A stretch of 64,000 nt of DNA from Desmodesmus armatus (Eukaryota; Chlorophyta; Chlorophyceae; Sphaeropleales; Scenedesmaceae). The first letter of the stretch is position 1; each line of letters begins with the position of its first letter. Below, one piece after another: positions 1 to 12,800 of the stretch. Below the pieces are notes generated by a model. It searched no databases. It was given only the letters and a program-made list of their open reading frames with translations, and was not told the origin of the DNA. The stretch is taken from NCBI GenBank assembly GCA_007449985.2, contig VIIQ02000649.1, forward strand, positions 124,001 through 188,000, in the 5' to 3' direction. The position numbers and the translations under genes were made by a program.

Positions 1-1340
1 TCCCTGCCAGGCTGGCACCCCTGGTCCCTGATTGCACCCTTATGTAGCCCCGGCCTGCTGGTCATGTAAGACAGTGGTTTCGGGAAGGTGCTGTGGGTGT
101 AATCTAGGGCTGTTGCTTGCTGAAATTCAACCTGAGCCTGACTGGTGCTCACTGAGTCAGCTCTGTGGAGCAGTTCATGACAAAGTACAGTAGCCTTCCT
201 GACCAGCATCACACCAAATAATAGAACTGCAATCGTTTGCAGTAAAAGAGATGTGAGTATTGAATGCAGAAGTAAATCCGGTGGTTTCGCTTTCAACAAG
301 GAGACAACAAAGAATTATTGATCAGGATTAATCCGATGTTGTCATTGTCATCAGTCTGACAGGAGAAGATCGCCCGATTGGTCAACAAAACAGGTTTCTT
401 GGATATATTTCAATTGTCAACTGGTCCGGCAAAAGCCCAATCCATCACTGGTGTTGTCACAATTGACCAACCCAGTCGCTGCTGATCATGGCTCCAGGAT
501 TTCGTCAATCTTGTAGTGTTCCTGTAGCTGGAACGCTTTAGCTAGGCTCTGGTGGCCCACATGTTCCTCAAGCACTCCCTGGGGGGATGTTGCTACTGAC
601 ATAAGGCACCTGTGGTGTTGTCCAGCGCCAGGAGTCCCTCCTTGCAGAGCAGGCACCCACACAGGCCAGCAGCCCAACCTGCTGGCAACAGCACACCACC
701 ACGGTGAGTTTGCACTCGCTGACAATCATGTGCTGTGGGAAGGGGGCAATGCTCCAGCGAGCAATTGAAGGGCAGCGTATGGGACAGACACTCACTGTCC
801 CACTATGCTTTGAACTCAACCAGTAGGGTTGGGGCGGGCCAGTGGGGGGCATATATACAGTGGGGAATGGGGGCCACAATCATCAGGCATGCACACCACC
901 ACCAGTGTGTCCACTAATTGACAGGGTACCGGTCAGACTGCGGGATTGCTACCACCAATTGTGCAGCACGCCTTGGGTGCCTGCAACATGCTCAAGAGGC
1001 TCCATGTGGCAGCTGCCCCTGCAATCATGGACGACGCTGGACAACCATGCATGCCCTGCTGTGCTGCTGTGCGTTTTACCACTCTTGACTGTTTGCAGCA
1101 GTCCTTCCTCAGACCAGCGCCTCAACAGCTGCTGGCGCTCACAGCACAGCACAGCATGCAGAGGCAGCGGCAGACGGCCAAGCATCCCCACAAGCCACCA
1201 GCCAGGAAAGCACAGCAGAATCCACCGCAGGGTTTGCAACAGCGCCAGCACAACCACGCAGACGCAGGCGACGGCCACTAGCTGCTGGTGCTGGGCGGCA
1301 GCACACGCCTGCTGCCACCGCCACAGTAGCAGCAACCAGC
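1..1340. other. 5' flank, no gene recognised
   Basis: I see no convincing coding exon here. Open frames in this stretch are short, overlap on both strands and give Cys/Trp/His-rich low-complexity translations. It could hold the promoter, the 5' UTR or a transit-peptide exon of the RAP-domain gene that follows, but no splice junction could be tied to it. Confidence 0.4.
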
Positions 1341-4300
1341 ATGCAAGCAGGTGTGACCGCCGCAGCCGCTGCTGCTGCAACCGTTGCAGAGGTCAGCAGC
1401 AGCAAACAGCAGGCGGCAGCAGGCGGCGTAGTCAGCGCAATGGGGCGACGGCGGCGGCGCCGCAAGCGCCGCACGGGGGATGCTGCAGCCTGCGTGGATA
1501 GGCGAGTGCTGACACTACGCAGCCCCGCACTGCGCCTGGCGTTTGCTCGTGCAACGCAGCAGTACAGACGCATCCAGCACACAGTCCTGCACGCGCCTGT
1601 GGCAGGGCACCAGCTGTTCAGCAAGAAGCTGCGGCGCAGGCACCTTCGGCTGCTGCTGTGCGGTGAGGTGCATGAGAGCAGACGCAAACCGGACTCAGCG
1701 GCACACGTGCGTCCAGCGCGGCAGCTTTCCAGCAGCAGGCTGCGACTGCGGCCCAGGAGGCTTCCTGGTACCCTGTGCAGGAGAGGAGCGCTGGCGGTGC
1801 GCAGCAGCGTGCTGCGCAGAGCTGTTGCTCGTGCAGGACAGCAGCACCGGCACAAGCGCATCACAGCAGCGCAAGGGAGCGGCACCCGTAGTGCAGCCAG
1901 ATCTTCTCCTGCATCAGCAACCGGGGCAGCCCTGGCAGCAGCTGGGGAGCAGGGCGGCAAAGCAGGCTCAGCACAGCAGCTTTTCAGGTTCACTCCTGAG
2001 CAGCGCCAGGCAGAGCAGCGCAGGAAGGTTGCTGCAGTCCTCACTGCGCGCAGGAGGTACTGCAGGACTCTGCGCAGGTTCAGGGCACAGACGTTAGGTG
2101 CTCTCAGGGCCAAGGCCCGCAGTGGTCAGCACAAGCTGAGCGCCAAGCAGGTCAGCCTGCTGAGGTCTCAGCTAGCCAAGGCCCTGCTGATGCAGCAGCT
2201 GCGGCTGCTGCAGAGGGCCAACCGCACGCAGGCACAGCCCTCACTGCGGCGGCAGTGGCAGGGGCCCATGCACAGGTCGGCGTTACAGATCAGGTTGGAC
2301 AAGAACCGGCAGGCCAGTGGCAGCACAGCTGCTTCTGACGACCCTCGTCAGCAGCAGGGTGTGCCGAAACATCGGCGTCTGTCGTGGCATCAACTGTCGT
2401 TAGTTCTTGACAGCACAGATGCAGACAGCACAGACGCAGACAGCACAGATGCAGCCCCAGCACAGCAGCAAAGGGCCCAGCAGCAGCGATGGAGACTGAC
2501 CCTAGACCCCACCTTCGATGCCTTCCTGGCGCGTGCTGCCAGCCCTGGTGTCCTCCTGCAGGTTCTTCAGCACCATGCGGCTGCACTCTCTGCTGCCCAG
2601 TGCAGCCTGGCATACCTGCGCCTGTCACAGCTCCTGCAGGGCCAGCCCAGGGCTCCTGCAGCACCCCAGCACAGTCCTTATGCTGCAGCTGCTGCGTGGA
2701 GAGCTGCCCCGCATGCGCGACTCTTGCAGGCCATGGCACCTGGCTGTGATGGCAGCATCCGCCCTGCAGCTGCAGCAGCCGCAGCTTGTGCGCGTCATGC
2801 TGCCGCAGCTGCTACAGCACAAGGGAACAGCCGCAGTGCAGCTGCTGTTGAGCGCAGCGGCATGCCTGCGTGCCCAGCAGCTGCCGTTGGCGCGGTTGAT
2901 GCTGCGGCTGCTGCTGCTGCAGGATGTGCAGCAGCTGATGGCTACCAGCCCGCGCGCAGCCGCTGCTGGTCTAGCCAGTGTTCTGCAGCGAACAGGCGCT
3001 AAGCTTGACAGTGAGGAGCAGCAGCAGCTGCTTAGCACCCTGCTAGGACTGCAGGACAGCAGCATGTCTCAGCTTGTGGTGGCTATCTGGGCAGCAGCCA
3101 GCATCGCTCCCAAGCAGCAGGAGAGCTGGGAACACCTGCTGCACGCGTTCCTGCAGCTGCTTCCCGGTGCGCCGCCAGCTGCAGTTGCAGTGGTCTTGCG
3201 TTCCGCTGCGTGGGCGCGGCTGCCGATGACGGGGGAGCAAGTGCAGCTGCTGCTAGCAGCGATAGGGCAGCAGCTGCCTAGCGCAAGCATGCCAGACATC
3301 AGAATCGCACTAGATGCTGCTGCGCTGATCAGTCTGCGCCAGAAGCTCCCAGTAAGGCATGACCAGCTAGAGGTCCTGCTGTCGGCCTGGGAGGAGCATC
3401 TGCCAGCAGCGCAGGCAGAGGACATTGCAGGCATGCTGTCCGGCCTGGCTGCAGCAGGGCACAAGATCCGCAACGTGCGGCTGCAGCAGCTGCTGTCCCG
3501 CTTTGCGGAGGTGCTGCCGGCAGCCACGCACTGGCAGATCACGGCTGTGCTGGAAGCAGTCGCCTCTCTGGGGCTGAGTGTGCGCAGCACACCCCTGCAG
3601 CAGCTGCTAGACGCCTTCATGGAGCGAGTCTCTCCTGCAGCAGCAGCAGTGTCCATGAGCAAGGTGGTATATGCAGTGGCCGTCATGGACAAGGGATCTG
3701 TGCTGACCCAATTGCAGCTGCAGCGGTGTGATCATGCATGGGCGCAGGCATGGCCTGAAGCGCCGGCCAGGCACTGGCCGCGTTTCTACAGCGCGCTGTG
3801 GGCCTGTAGCCAGATCGGCTTCCTGCCAAGGCGGTTCCTCGATGCCGCTGACAAGGACACCAGCTGGGAGCAGCTCAGCGAGCGTGCGGAAGCTGCCAGC
3901 GTGCCGCAGCTCACCAGTCTAATCACTTCCTTAGCACGCCTGGGGTCGTTCAAGCACATGTCCGGTGCGTTCACCAAGGCGGCAGTCCAGCGGCTGAAGG
4001 ACGAGGGTGCTGAGGCCTTTGGGGCCCAAGCTGCTGCCGGCCTGTGCTGGGCTGTGGCTATACGCAGCAAGGGGAGCAGCTCTTACGTCCCTGTGTTTGC
4101 AGCAGCCTGCAGGGAGCAGTGGGACGCACTGGGCGTGCCTGAGAAGCAGATGCTGAACCAGGTGCACCTGATGCGGCAGGTAAGCCTTGGTTTCCCCTGG
4201 TTTGCTCCTTTGGAGCCGCGTGAGTCAGGTGCATGGCTGGCATGAGCTCCTTGAGCTTAGCAGCTACAGACGCACTGTGCTCATGTTTGATTTGTGTGCT

Positions 4301-4881
4301 AATCCTGGTGTGAAAGTAAATACAGTGGCAGTATCGTCGTAAGTACTACTTGTAGTACAGGTACATGTAGTACTATGATCCAGCTCTGTTCAAGTGTGTG
4401 TGTGTGTGTGCGTGCGTACGTACGTGTATGTCTACAGGTGCTTATGCCCAAGGAGCAGCCTCCAGGCCTGAGAGGCGTGCTGAGCCGCCGGCAACTGGAC
4501 GAGTGCAGGGCAGCATGGTGGCAGGACAAGGAGGCCGGCAGGACGTCCAGACTGCAGCAGCAGGTGTTTGACCTAGTGGAGCAATTGCCAGATGAAACCT
4601 GGGCCAAGCCGCCTGTCTACGAATTCCGCAGCAGCATCTTCAGCATTGACATTGCCGCGATGCGGGCAGACGGAAAGCGTCTGGCAATTGAGGTGGATGG
4701 GCCTTGCCATTTCACCCTGCCTGACAACAGGTGGGACGGGCCAACCAAGTGCAGGAACAGGGTGCTGCAGGCGCAGGGGTGGACGGTTGTCAGCATACCT
4801 TACTATGAGTTCCAGGATGTGCCAGAGGACCAGCCGGGGCAGCAGTTGGAGTACCTGCGGCAGAAGGTGCAGCAGGCATAG
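1341..4881 (+). CDS. RAP-domain organelle RNA-binding protein (FASTK/OPR-like)
   Basis: The protein ends in a RAP domain encoded by the exon 4438-4881. It shows the block RLAIEVDGPCHF, then an RNRVLQAQGW segment and VVSIPYYEF, as in RAP proteins. RAP proteins with helical-repeat bodies act in chloroplast or mitochondrial RNA processing and translation, so an organellar RNA role is inferred. The middle (about 2500-4179) is a series of Leu/Ala-rich helical repeats of FASTK/OPR type. The N-terminal part is Arg/Gln/Ala-rich and basic, compatible with a transit peptide. A clear intron is 4180-4437 (donor gtaagc, acceptor tctacag). The reading frame changes by +1 between about 2560 and 2680. It can be modelled as a 100-base intron 2562-2661, giving 1221+1518+444 nt and 1060 aa in frame. 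But the skipped bases also translate like repeat protein, so a real or sequencing frameshift is equally likely. The start is uncertain. Confidence 0.75.
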
Positions 4882-6021
4882 CCGCCACGCTGCCAGCCCA
4901 TCCTGCCGCTGTGGCAGCTACTTCTGGCTGTGGTGTGGCAACAGCAGTACGGTGCTTTGGCGATGACAACACTGTGTCTGCAGCTACTAGCGACTGAGTC
5001 AGTGGTGTGCATGGCCGCCGGTTGCTGTGCTGGCATGATGTGCCTGCAGGCTACAGCGGCTGCTGCATGCATGCTCGCACGCACACCCTAGCAAGCAGCC
5101 ATTGCATAGCTTCTGATGTGTATAGCCTGTGTATTCATGCCATGAATACACTGCGGCAGTGCCATGTTGGCATGCCATGCACATGTGGCTGGGCTGCTGA
5201 AGATTTATGTGCATATGCTTGTTTGACCAGTCAGTACTGTCGCATCTCTTCGGCTGTGGCACGACTTCACAAACTTGCTCAACACACATGCTATTTCTTG
5301 TGTATCTGTCACATGTGGTGTTCGCTGTACTGCTGTGGATATGTTCTATCTGTTGTGCGGTTTTGACTCAATGGTGGTGCAGCAGTGATGCCCCGGCACT
5401 CTATTATGTGTTGTTGTGCTGTTGGTTGATTGAGGTGGGCTTGGAGCCTGCCCGCAGCCTCGCTTGTATACCCCCTGATGTGTCCCGCATCAGCAGTCCC
5501 TGCTGAGAGCTGTGTGCTGTATGCATTTTCTAGCAAGTCTTCTTGTGTGTTGAGCTCTGTCACGCCTGACTCTGTTGGGCCGTGTGCATGTTCAAAAGTT
5601 CGTGCAGGCCCTGCCATCTGTGAAACATGCTTTGTGCCAGCCAACCTTGTTCAATGGGCTGAGTGCCCTGTTCATGTCCTGATCAGCTGACGTTGGGCTT
5701 TGGGCGTTGAGTGTTGACACTCAGATCAAGTAATAGGGGCCACACTGCCTAGGCTGCAACTGGCAGCACTTGCAATGCTGGCAGCACTGTGCTGCTACTA
5801 GCTCACTAGTAGTGACTTGTAGTGCCATTGCCAGCCTGTCTCAGACATAACGCATCTCTTGCAAAGTTCATGGGTGTCATTGCATCTGTGACAGGCACAT
5901 GAACCTATGCCCAAATGCTGTTGCAAGTGCTGCCAGCAGAGTGCAGTGCACAATAAGGCATGTACGCCTGCTGCGATTTAGACACTTGCACGATCAGTGT
6001 GACGGCCCATCATGCTGATGC
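4882..6021. other. Convergent intergenic region
   Basis: This lies between the stop of the RAP-domain gene (+) and the stop of the EgtB-like gene (-), so it should hold both 3' UTRs. I see no coding exon, RNA gene or long repeat. It is rich in TG and short T tracts. Confidence 0.5.
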
Positions 6022-9000
6022 CTATGCCAGACACAGCCTGAACTTTGCGAACACATGCTGCTGCCCCTTCTGGTAGAAGTTCCTGAATGTGGGGCGTGCT
6101 GCAATGCTGTCCACTGTTGCCCAGCTGCCTCCTAGCAGCACCACATGCTTGCCGCCAAAGAAGTCCTGCAAGGCAGCAGGGCGAGCATGTGACAACAGGG
6201 ACTCCTACTACAGTAAGAAGCAAAGGTTCAGGTTCCAATTTGCTCATTGAAGCACCAACTTTTTCATTGCAATTAGTGGCATGACAGCCTGTCATGATTA
6301 GTAATCAGGCAGTTGCCGGCCTGGCATAGTGGCTGCAGCAGCAGGACCGTCCCGCTGCAGTGCAGCCTGGGCCTAGATGGCAAATTGTAACTGATTCGTA
6401 GCATACAATAAAGCCCAGCTGAACATCAACAATGCATTTTAGTGTAGTATTGTTGCTGGTCCGCCAGTTGGTGCGCACATGGTGTCACATGGGGCCTGGT
6501 CCTTACCTCAGAATACTCAGGGTATAGGGGGTGTGCCTGAAAGCCCTCGTGCCTCTCAAAGACAGTGCTGGTCCACTCCCAGCCGTTCTGACTCAATTGA
6601 GACACCTCAACAGCACTGCTGTACTCTAGAGCTGAATTTGCTGAGATGTCACCGCTGCCGTGCTGCTCCTTGTTGATCTGCTCTGCGGCCTCACCCCCTG
6701 CTGATGCTGCTGCAGCTTCCGCGGCTGCTGCTGCTGCAACCCCACTGGGATGCAGAGGGACACACAGGGGATGCCACACAGCAAAGCCCGTGGCAAGCTG
6801 CAAGCTGCTGGCCGTTGCAAGGTTCTGCACTGAGACAGTGGCAGCAGGGCTCCTCGCAGTGCGGCTGCTTCCATGGCTGATAGTGCGACAGTCCTGCTCA
6901 GGTACGCTGTCACCTGCTAGGCCTTCAATTTCATCCCCAGCAGGAGCCTCTGCTGCTGGGCCAACACCCCAGCCTGAAGCTCCCTTGGTAGCCCCGGGCT
7001 CAAGCGCCTCGGCAGAGGTTGCAAGCCCTGCACACCCCGCATGCGAGGAGTCCTCCCCAACAGCACTGCTGCTGACACCATCCCTCCCCAGCACACCTGC
7101 AGATCTGTCCCTGTTGCCTGCATATGCCCCAGCACCCCCAGACCTGATCTCAGCATTGTGTTGGCAGGCAGCCAGGAGCTCATGCTCTGTAGGCAGCCTG
7201 CAGTGCTGGCCAGGTCCGCCACACCATGCTGCATACTGCTCCGCCTGCAGTGCGCTGCAGTAGACCGGCCAGCAGCCTGCGATGCTGATGGGCGTGAGGC
7301 CGAACACTGTCTTGACAGCCAGCTGCTGCTGCAGCACCCTCAGAACTGTAACCCTAGCTTGCTGCTGGTGTGCGCTGGCACCATGTGTGCTGACAGTGCT
7401 GGCTGTGCTGGGTGTGCTGGCGGCCTGTGGTGTTGCAGCCGCAGGCAGCACACTGTGAAGGCTGCAGATGCCGGAACATCTACCAGACAGGCTGCATGAG
7501 CTACTGCTGCAGGCAGGTGTGGATGTGTGCTGAGTCCTGCATGTTGCATGGGCTGCATGGAGTGCCAGGGAGGCAGGCAGGAGGCCCCTGGCAGCTGGGC
7601 TCTGAAGCAAGTCCTGCAGAACCCTGCAGCAGTCAGCACACACCTTGTGCTGACTGCTGCAAGCAGCAGCAAGCACCTTAGGCAGGGTGGTGCTGCTGTC
7701 ACAGCACAAGTTGTCGCTGTTGGGACTGCTGGTGAAGCAAGAGTCCTGCAGGGCTTTGACGCAGTTGAAGCTGCCACCCGCACTGCAACCGACCTGTGGG
7801 TCACCCTGTGCGCTGCTGCGCTGCGCGCGGCCTGATAGACTGCTGCAAGAGTATACTGCACTCGGTACTGGTTGGCAGGCATCAGCTGATCCCATGCTGC
7901 TGCTACCAGGACCAGAACCCAGAGCTGCTGCAGGTCCCGGTCCAAGGCCCTCTGCCAACCTTGCTGCAAGGAAATGCAGGTACTCCAGCACAGTCACTGC
8001 CCTGTGCTGCACCTGAAACCCTGCCACAGACACCTCCCTGCTAGGGCACTCGTTGTCCCAGCCACACAGCAGGGGCTGCAGCTGTAGCTGCTGTGTGTCT
8101 CTGCTGCTGCCGCTGATGTCGTTGAGCAAGTGCTGTGACACCGCACTGCTGCTGTGAGCAGCGCTCTCTAACCTAGGGTTTAGTGTGAAGCCCTGAGTGA
8201 CCTTGCAGGGTGCCACCTTGACCCAGGTAGCTGCAGGTGGCAGCCGCAGCAGCAGCTGCCCATTGGTACTGCTGGCAACAGGTGCACCAGGTGGCAGCGG
8301 CGGCAGTAGCAGCTGAGCAGCCGGGCTGCCTGCAGCAGCATCTGGCAAGCCAGGGCTGCCGCTGGGCCTGCAGCTAGTAGGGCCATCCACACCAGCGGCA
8401 GCAGCAGCTGCTGCTGCGATGCTTGAGTGCCATGCGATGCTGGGAGAGTCTGGCACCAGTGCTGCAGGAGGCGGCTGCACTGCTGCGTACTGTACCAGTA
8501 GGTACATCAGGGTTTCAAGGTGCATTGCCTCGTGCTCATAAGACATCCACAGCACGTGCTGCAGCTCGGAGGGCATGCATGCTGCCTTTGCATCCTGTGC
8601 TGCTGCTGTTGCTGCCGCGAGCTGGATTGCAGCAGCACTGTCTGTGCCCGAGCACTGTGCCCCAGGGCTATCTGTACACTGCATCAGCTGGGCATCACTG
8701 CTGGTGCTGCTGGTGCTGCTGGTACTGGTGCTGGCGTCCTGGGCTGTGCTGGTAGGTGAGTGTTGGGTGCTGCTGTAGGTCTGCAGGATGCGTGCCCTGA
8801 CCCTGTCCCTGTAGGCGAGGATGTCTGCTACATCCGGCCACTGAGGTGGTGTGGGTGAGTGGGAGTGGCCTTCCAGGCAAGGAGAGAGGGGACAACAGCA
8901 GACAGGTATCCTCAGTGATGTGCTCTGCAGTTACCAATGCGATTTTCCAGCAGCGGGCAGGCCCTCAGTCCAGAGTACATGTGCTGCATAGCAATGCGCA

Positions 9001-9578
9001 TGGCTCATGCATGCGTCTAGCCCAGGGTGTGGGGTGCTACTGTTTGCCAAGGGTGCCCTCAGGGCACCTGCGACAGCCGCTGTCCACATTGCTGATGCTA
9101 TCATGAGGTCATGACACCTGCCTGACAAGGGACCAAACACTCTCCAGATATAGCAGCAGCACTTACATTGTGTGGGGTCATCCAGGTCTGGGTCAATGCC
9201 TCTTGCAAACATATCAGCATAGTGGGCTGGCTCTGTCAGCGGCTGCTGCAGCACCTTAGCGAGGCGGGCATCACAGAAAGCTGGCAGGTGTCCAAGATAA
9301 AACACAAATGGCTGGCGCAGCTGCAGAGGCCTGCAGAACACCATGCCAGCAAAACATCATGCGTCAGCGGTGCCAGCGCTAGCGTACATCGTGCTTGACA
9401 GGCAGTGCGAAAGGTCAGTGCCTGGACACCTTGCCAGGTCTACACCCAGCATCAGGCAGCAGGCTTGCCGGTGGCCTCACCTGTCAGAGTGCTGCCCAGG
9501 CGGGATCATGTGGAGTGTGGCAGCATCCCAGATCCTCCACAGCTGCTGCCACTGCTGGATGTTGGGTGAAGCTGTCAT
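6022..9578 (-). CDS. EgtB/EGT1-type ergothioneine sulfoxide synthase
   Basis: Likely the non-haem iron enzyme that oxidatively joins hercynine to a thiol (cysteine or gamma-glutamylcysteine). Exons read on the minus strand: 9578-9481, 9330-9167, 8869-6507 and 6165-6022. They sum to 2769 nt in one frame, 922 aa, with ATG at 9578. The N-terminus matches the DinB-like EgtB domain: WQQLWRIWDAATLHMIP, then FYLGHLPAF (His about 47) and HEAMHLET (His about 200 and 204). These fit the three-His iron site. The FGE-sulfatase-like half shows HCRLPTEHELL, NGWEWTSTVFERHEGF (about 848) and a last exon with FFGGKHVVLLGGSW. At 922 aa it is far longer than bacterial EgtB (about 430) because of Ala/Ser/Gly/Gln-rich insertions in exon 3. 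It lacks the methyltransferase domain that is fused in fungal EGT1 and in OvoA; that activity is encoded divergently next door. Substrate choice cannot be read from the sequence. Confidence 0.88.
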
Positions 9579-9890
9579 GATTACTCAGCGCTTGCTACCA
9601 CCAAACGCAGTGGACGCAGGAACTAATTACATATAACAGGTAAAGTGCAACGCTCACAAGTACACTGGGCTGCCCTGTTCTGCAGTATGTCTGACGCACG
9701 ATGATGGGGTGACGCCGGGTGTGGGATTCAACTGCCGAATGCGTCATGGCGGTTGGTCGCGGGCGAAAGCATGAGCAGTAGCACCAAACATCACATACAA
9801 CGTCTAAATAGTGCTTCAACAGCTACCCGCTGGGTCATTATTTGCATTCGCTTAGTGCTCACCCGAGCTCCAGTCGCAGGTCCGTCGAAG
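9579..9890. promoter_or_regulatory. Shared divergent promoter region of egtB/egtD
   Basis: About 312 bp separate the ATG at 9578 (-) from the likely ATG at 9891 (+), so both promoters and 5' UTRs must lie here. Only about 190 bp remain if egtD starts at 9771. No TATA box or named cis-element is claimed. Co-regulation of the two pathway genes is inferred from the geometry. Confidence 0.5.
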
Positions 9891-12800
9891 ATGCCAGCAT
9901 TGTTCGCAGAGAGGGCGGAATCATGGTCGTCCTTCAGCATGGCATCCAAAGCGGCCCCAGAAGTCTCGCTGCTATGTATTGCGGCACACGAGGGTGACGG
10001 GGGGAGCGAGCTGTTGGACTGCATCTTCCATGGACTGACACACCCCAGCGTCCCGCTCAGCGCTCAAGCTGCTGCAAAGCTGCACAAACTGTCATGCAGC
10101 CCGCATCTTGCTGCTGGCGATCTGGTCAAGTCGCTGCCTGTTGAGGTGCTGTACGATGACACTGGTCTGGGACTGTTTGATCAGGTGGGGGAAGCTACTG
10201 CTGTCCTGCAGATGTTAGACAGCCAGCTAGCACATAGGGCGGTCCATGCCAACAGCACAGGATGGAGCGAGCCATGAACCTTCTGCCTCATTTAGCAGCA
10301 GCTGCAGCACATACCAGATGCTGTTTGTACCCAATGCATGTGGGCGCATTTGGCGTGCCCTTCATCAGGGCCCTGCTACCCCGAGTGAGTGAGTGCTGTC
10401 ATGTGGGTCTCAAAATTGAAGAACACCCACATGTACTCTCAGCCGTAGTCATTGTCTGCAGATCACCTGTCTGTCTGAGTACTACCTTACCGAGGCAGAG
10501 GCCAGCATACTGGCCAAGTGTGGCACCGACATTGTGCGCTGCTGTGTGCAAGATGGGTCTCTGCTGCTAGAGCTGGGGGCAGGGTGAGTGGTTGATGACG
10601 CAGTGTGCACTGTCAGTCTGCAGCATGTTCAGCACTCTGACATGCACCTGGACGTATGTGTGGCTATCACTGCAGCAAGCAGCAGTCAGCAGGACGGCAT
10701 TGTGATGAGAATGCACCTGCTGAAATTCAGCACCACTTGGTGTATCCCGGTTTGAGCGTTTGGACTGGTGCAGTAAGTCACTACAGTAGTACAAAAACCC
10801 ACTGTCGTATGATATGATTTGGGAACAAGGGCCTGCCAATGCGATGCCGTAACCCTCAGCAGGAACCCCTAAAAAATGCTGCTTTGTCCTGGCAAACTTG
10901 CTGTCAGGTCCATGCGCAAGACGCAGCTGCTGCTGGATGCTATTAAGCACGTAGGCTGCCAGGACGTCACCTTTGCTGCCCTGGACCTGTGCCAACAGTC
11001 CCTCACAGAAGCCTTGACAGGACTCAAGGGTGAGCCGCCATTAGGCAGTTGCTGCCACTCAGGGCCTTCCGGGGCCCGTCCCGGTTGCTGCAACTTGTGT
11101 GTTGAACAATTGGCTTGCAGCGCAGTCTGCTGTACAGTCCACTGTGCTGAGGTGCGTCAAGCTATGTGTCAGTTTATGCACTTGCATGCGGTACTATTAC
11201 TGCATCATGCGCCGCCATGATGGCGTTGTGCTGCCGCCCAGACGCTGCCAATGCACACCACCTTTGTGTCCTGCAGGCAACTGCTTTGGCAGCAGCATCA
11301 ACCTCATGGGCATTGTCGGCACATATGATCAGGGCTTGGACTACATATCCAAGCTGTCACAGCAACACCACCGGCATCAGCAGCAGCAGCAGCATGTGCA
11401 GCAGCAGTATACGGCAGCACCTGCCGGGCCAGAAGAAGAAGAAGATGCTGAAGCAGGAGATTTGGCTTGCGGTGCAGACAGCCCCACTGCTTGCCGTCCC
11501 CACAGGCAGCTGAGCACTACCAGCACGAGGACTAACTCCTGCAGCAGTGGCAGCAACAGCAACAGCAACATCAGCACAGATGCAGCCATTGAGATTGCTG
11601 CAGGGGACTTTCTGGCCAAGAGTAGTACGGAAGGTGTGACGGCAGCGGCTGCTGCTGGTGTGTCAGACTGCGGCCAGCAGCTGCAGCTGCCTGTTGGTGA
11701 TGCTCCGAGGGTGATCCTGTGGCTGGGCAGTAGCATTGGCAACTGCAGCCGTGAGGAGGCAGCTGTGTTCCTCAGGCAGGTGCAGGAGAAGGCGATGAGG
11801 ACAGGTATGCACTGCCTGAGCATTGGAAATGCCGTTTGCAGGGATGCCATAGTACGGTCACAACCGCACTGCGTCTGGAGTGCAGCCTGCACAGTGCGCC
11901 AGCAAGCTCATGACAAGTGTGCAAATAGCCGCTGCTTTGCAGGACTCCTGCGGAGCCGGGTCAGATCTACACCTGCAGCAAGCTTGGCCAGCCGAACACC
12001 TCACCGCTGCTGTGTTTTGATGGGGGTGGATGGTGATCAACACCGGTGCAATTGGTTCCTTGCCAAGAATTGCTGCAGGATGTCTGATTGACAGCAGCCC
12101 ATCAATGGAGTATGGAATCAGTCAACACGCATGTTGCTGCTCTTCCAATGCGTGTGCCTTGCAGGTGACTTCCTGCTGGTTGGAATCGACCGCCGCAATG
12201 ACCCAGAGATGGTGGCAGCAGCTTACAATGACAAGCAAGGTATGTGGGAAGTTTGGCACCGCCTCAGGGCCTTCAGCCATGCGGCACCGCCATCAGCGTT
12301 GGACGCTGACACTGCAGTCCACAGGCTTGTCAAACCAGAACAGGGATAGGCCGTGCTGGGCCAACATTGGGACCAACTTGGTCATGTTTTGTGAAACTGT
12401 GTGTTATCCACAGGCTTGTAACTCAGTTACAGCCTTGAAGAATTGCAGGCCCAGACAAACATTTTGTCTGCTAGCCAACCGCTTTGCCCAAGCGCCACCA
12501 GTGCCGCATGGTGCAGCTGTGCATGCATTGTTGCATGCCAAACAGGGCCTTCCAGACTGGAGGCGGGCATCCACATGTTAGCGCTCCTAGCAAGGCAGCA
12601 ACATGATGCTGTAGTGCCAGTGTTTTTCTGTGCCTCGCAACCACATGCCAGAGAACAGATAAAGCTCAAATTGCAAGGCAGTGTCAGATCTGGGTTCCCA
12701 CTATTTCTGATGATTTCCCCGCAGGCGTCACCCGCAGCTTCATTCTGAATGGACTGCACCACTGCAGCCGGCTGCTGGATGCAGCCCGGCCTGAGCCCAA

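Noticed and set aside
842..2113. Long open frames on both strands left of and inside the RAP-domain gene
   Set aside because: They are antisense or out-of-frame readings of CAG/CTG-rich DNA, which rarely contains stops; none shows a domain or splice structure.
2290..3692. Minus-strand frames opposite the RAP gene (up to about 207 codons)
   Set aside because: Ser/Cys/Ala-rich shadows of the helical-repeat coding sequence; no start context or homology.
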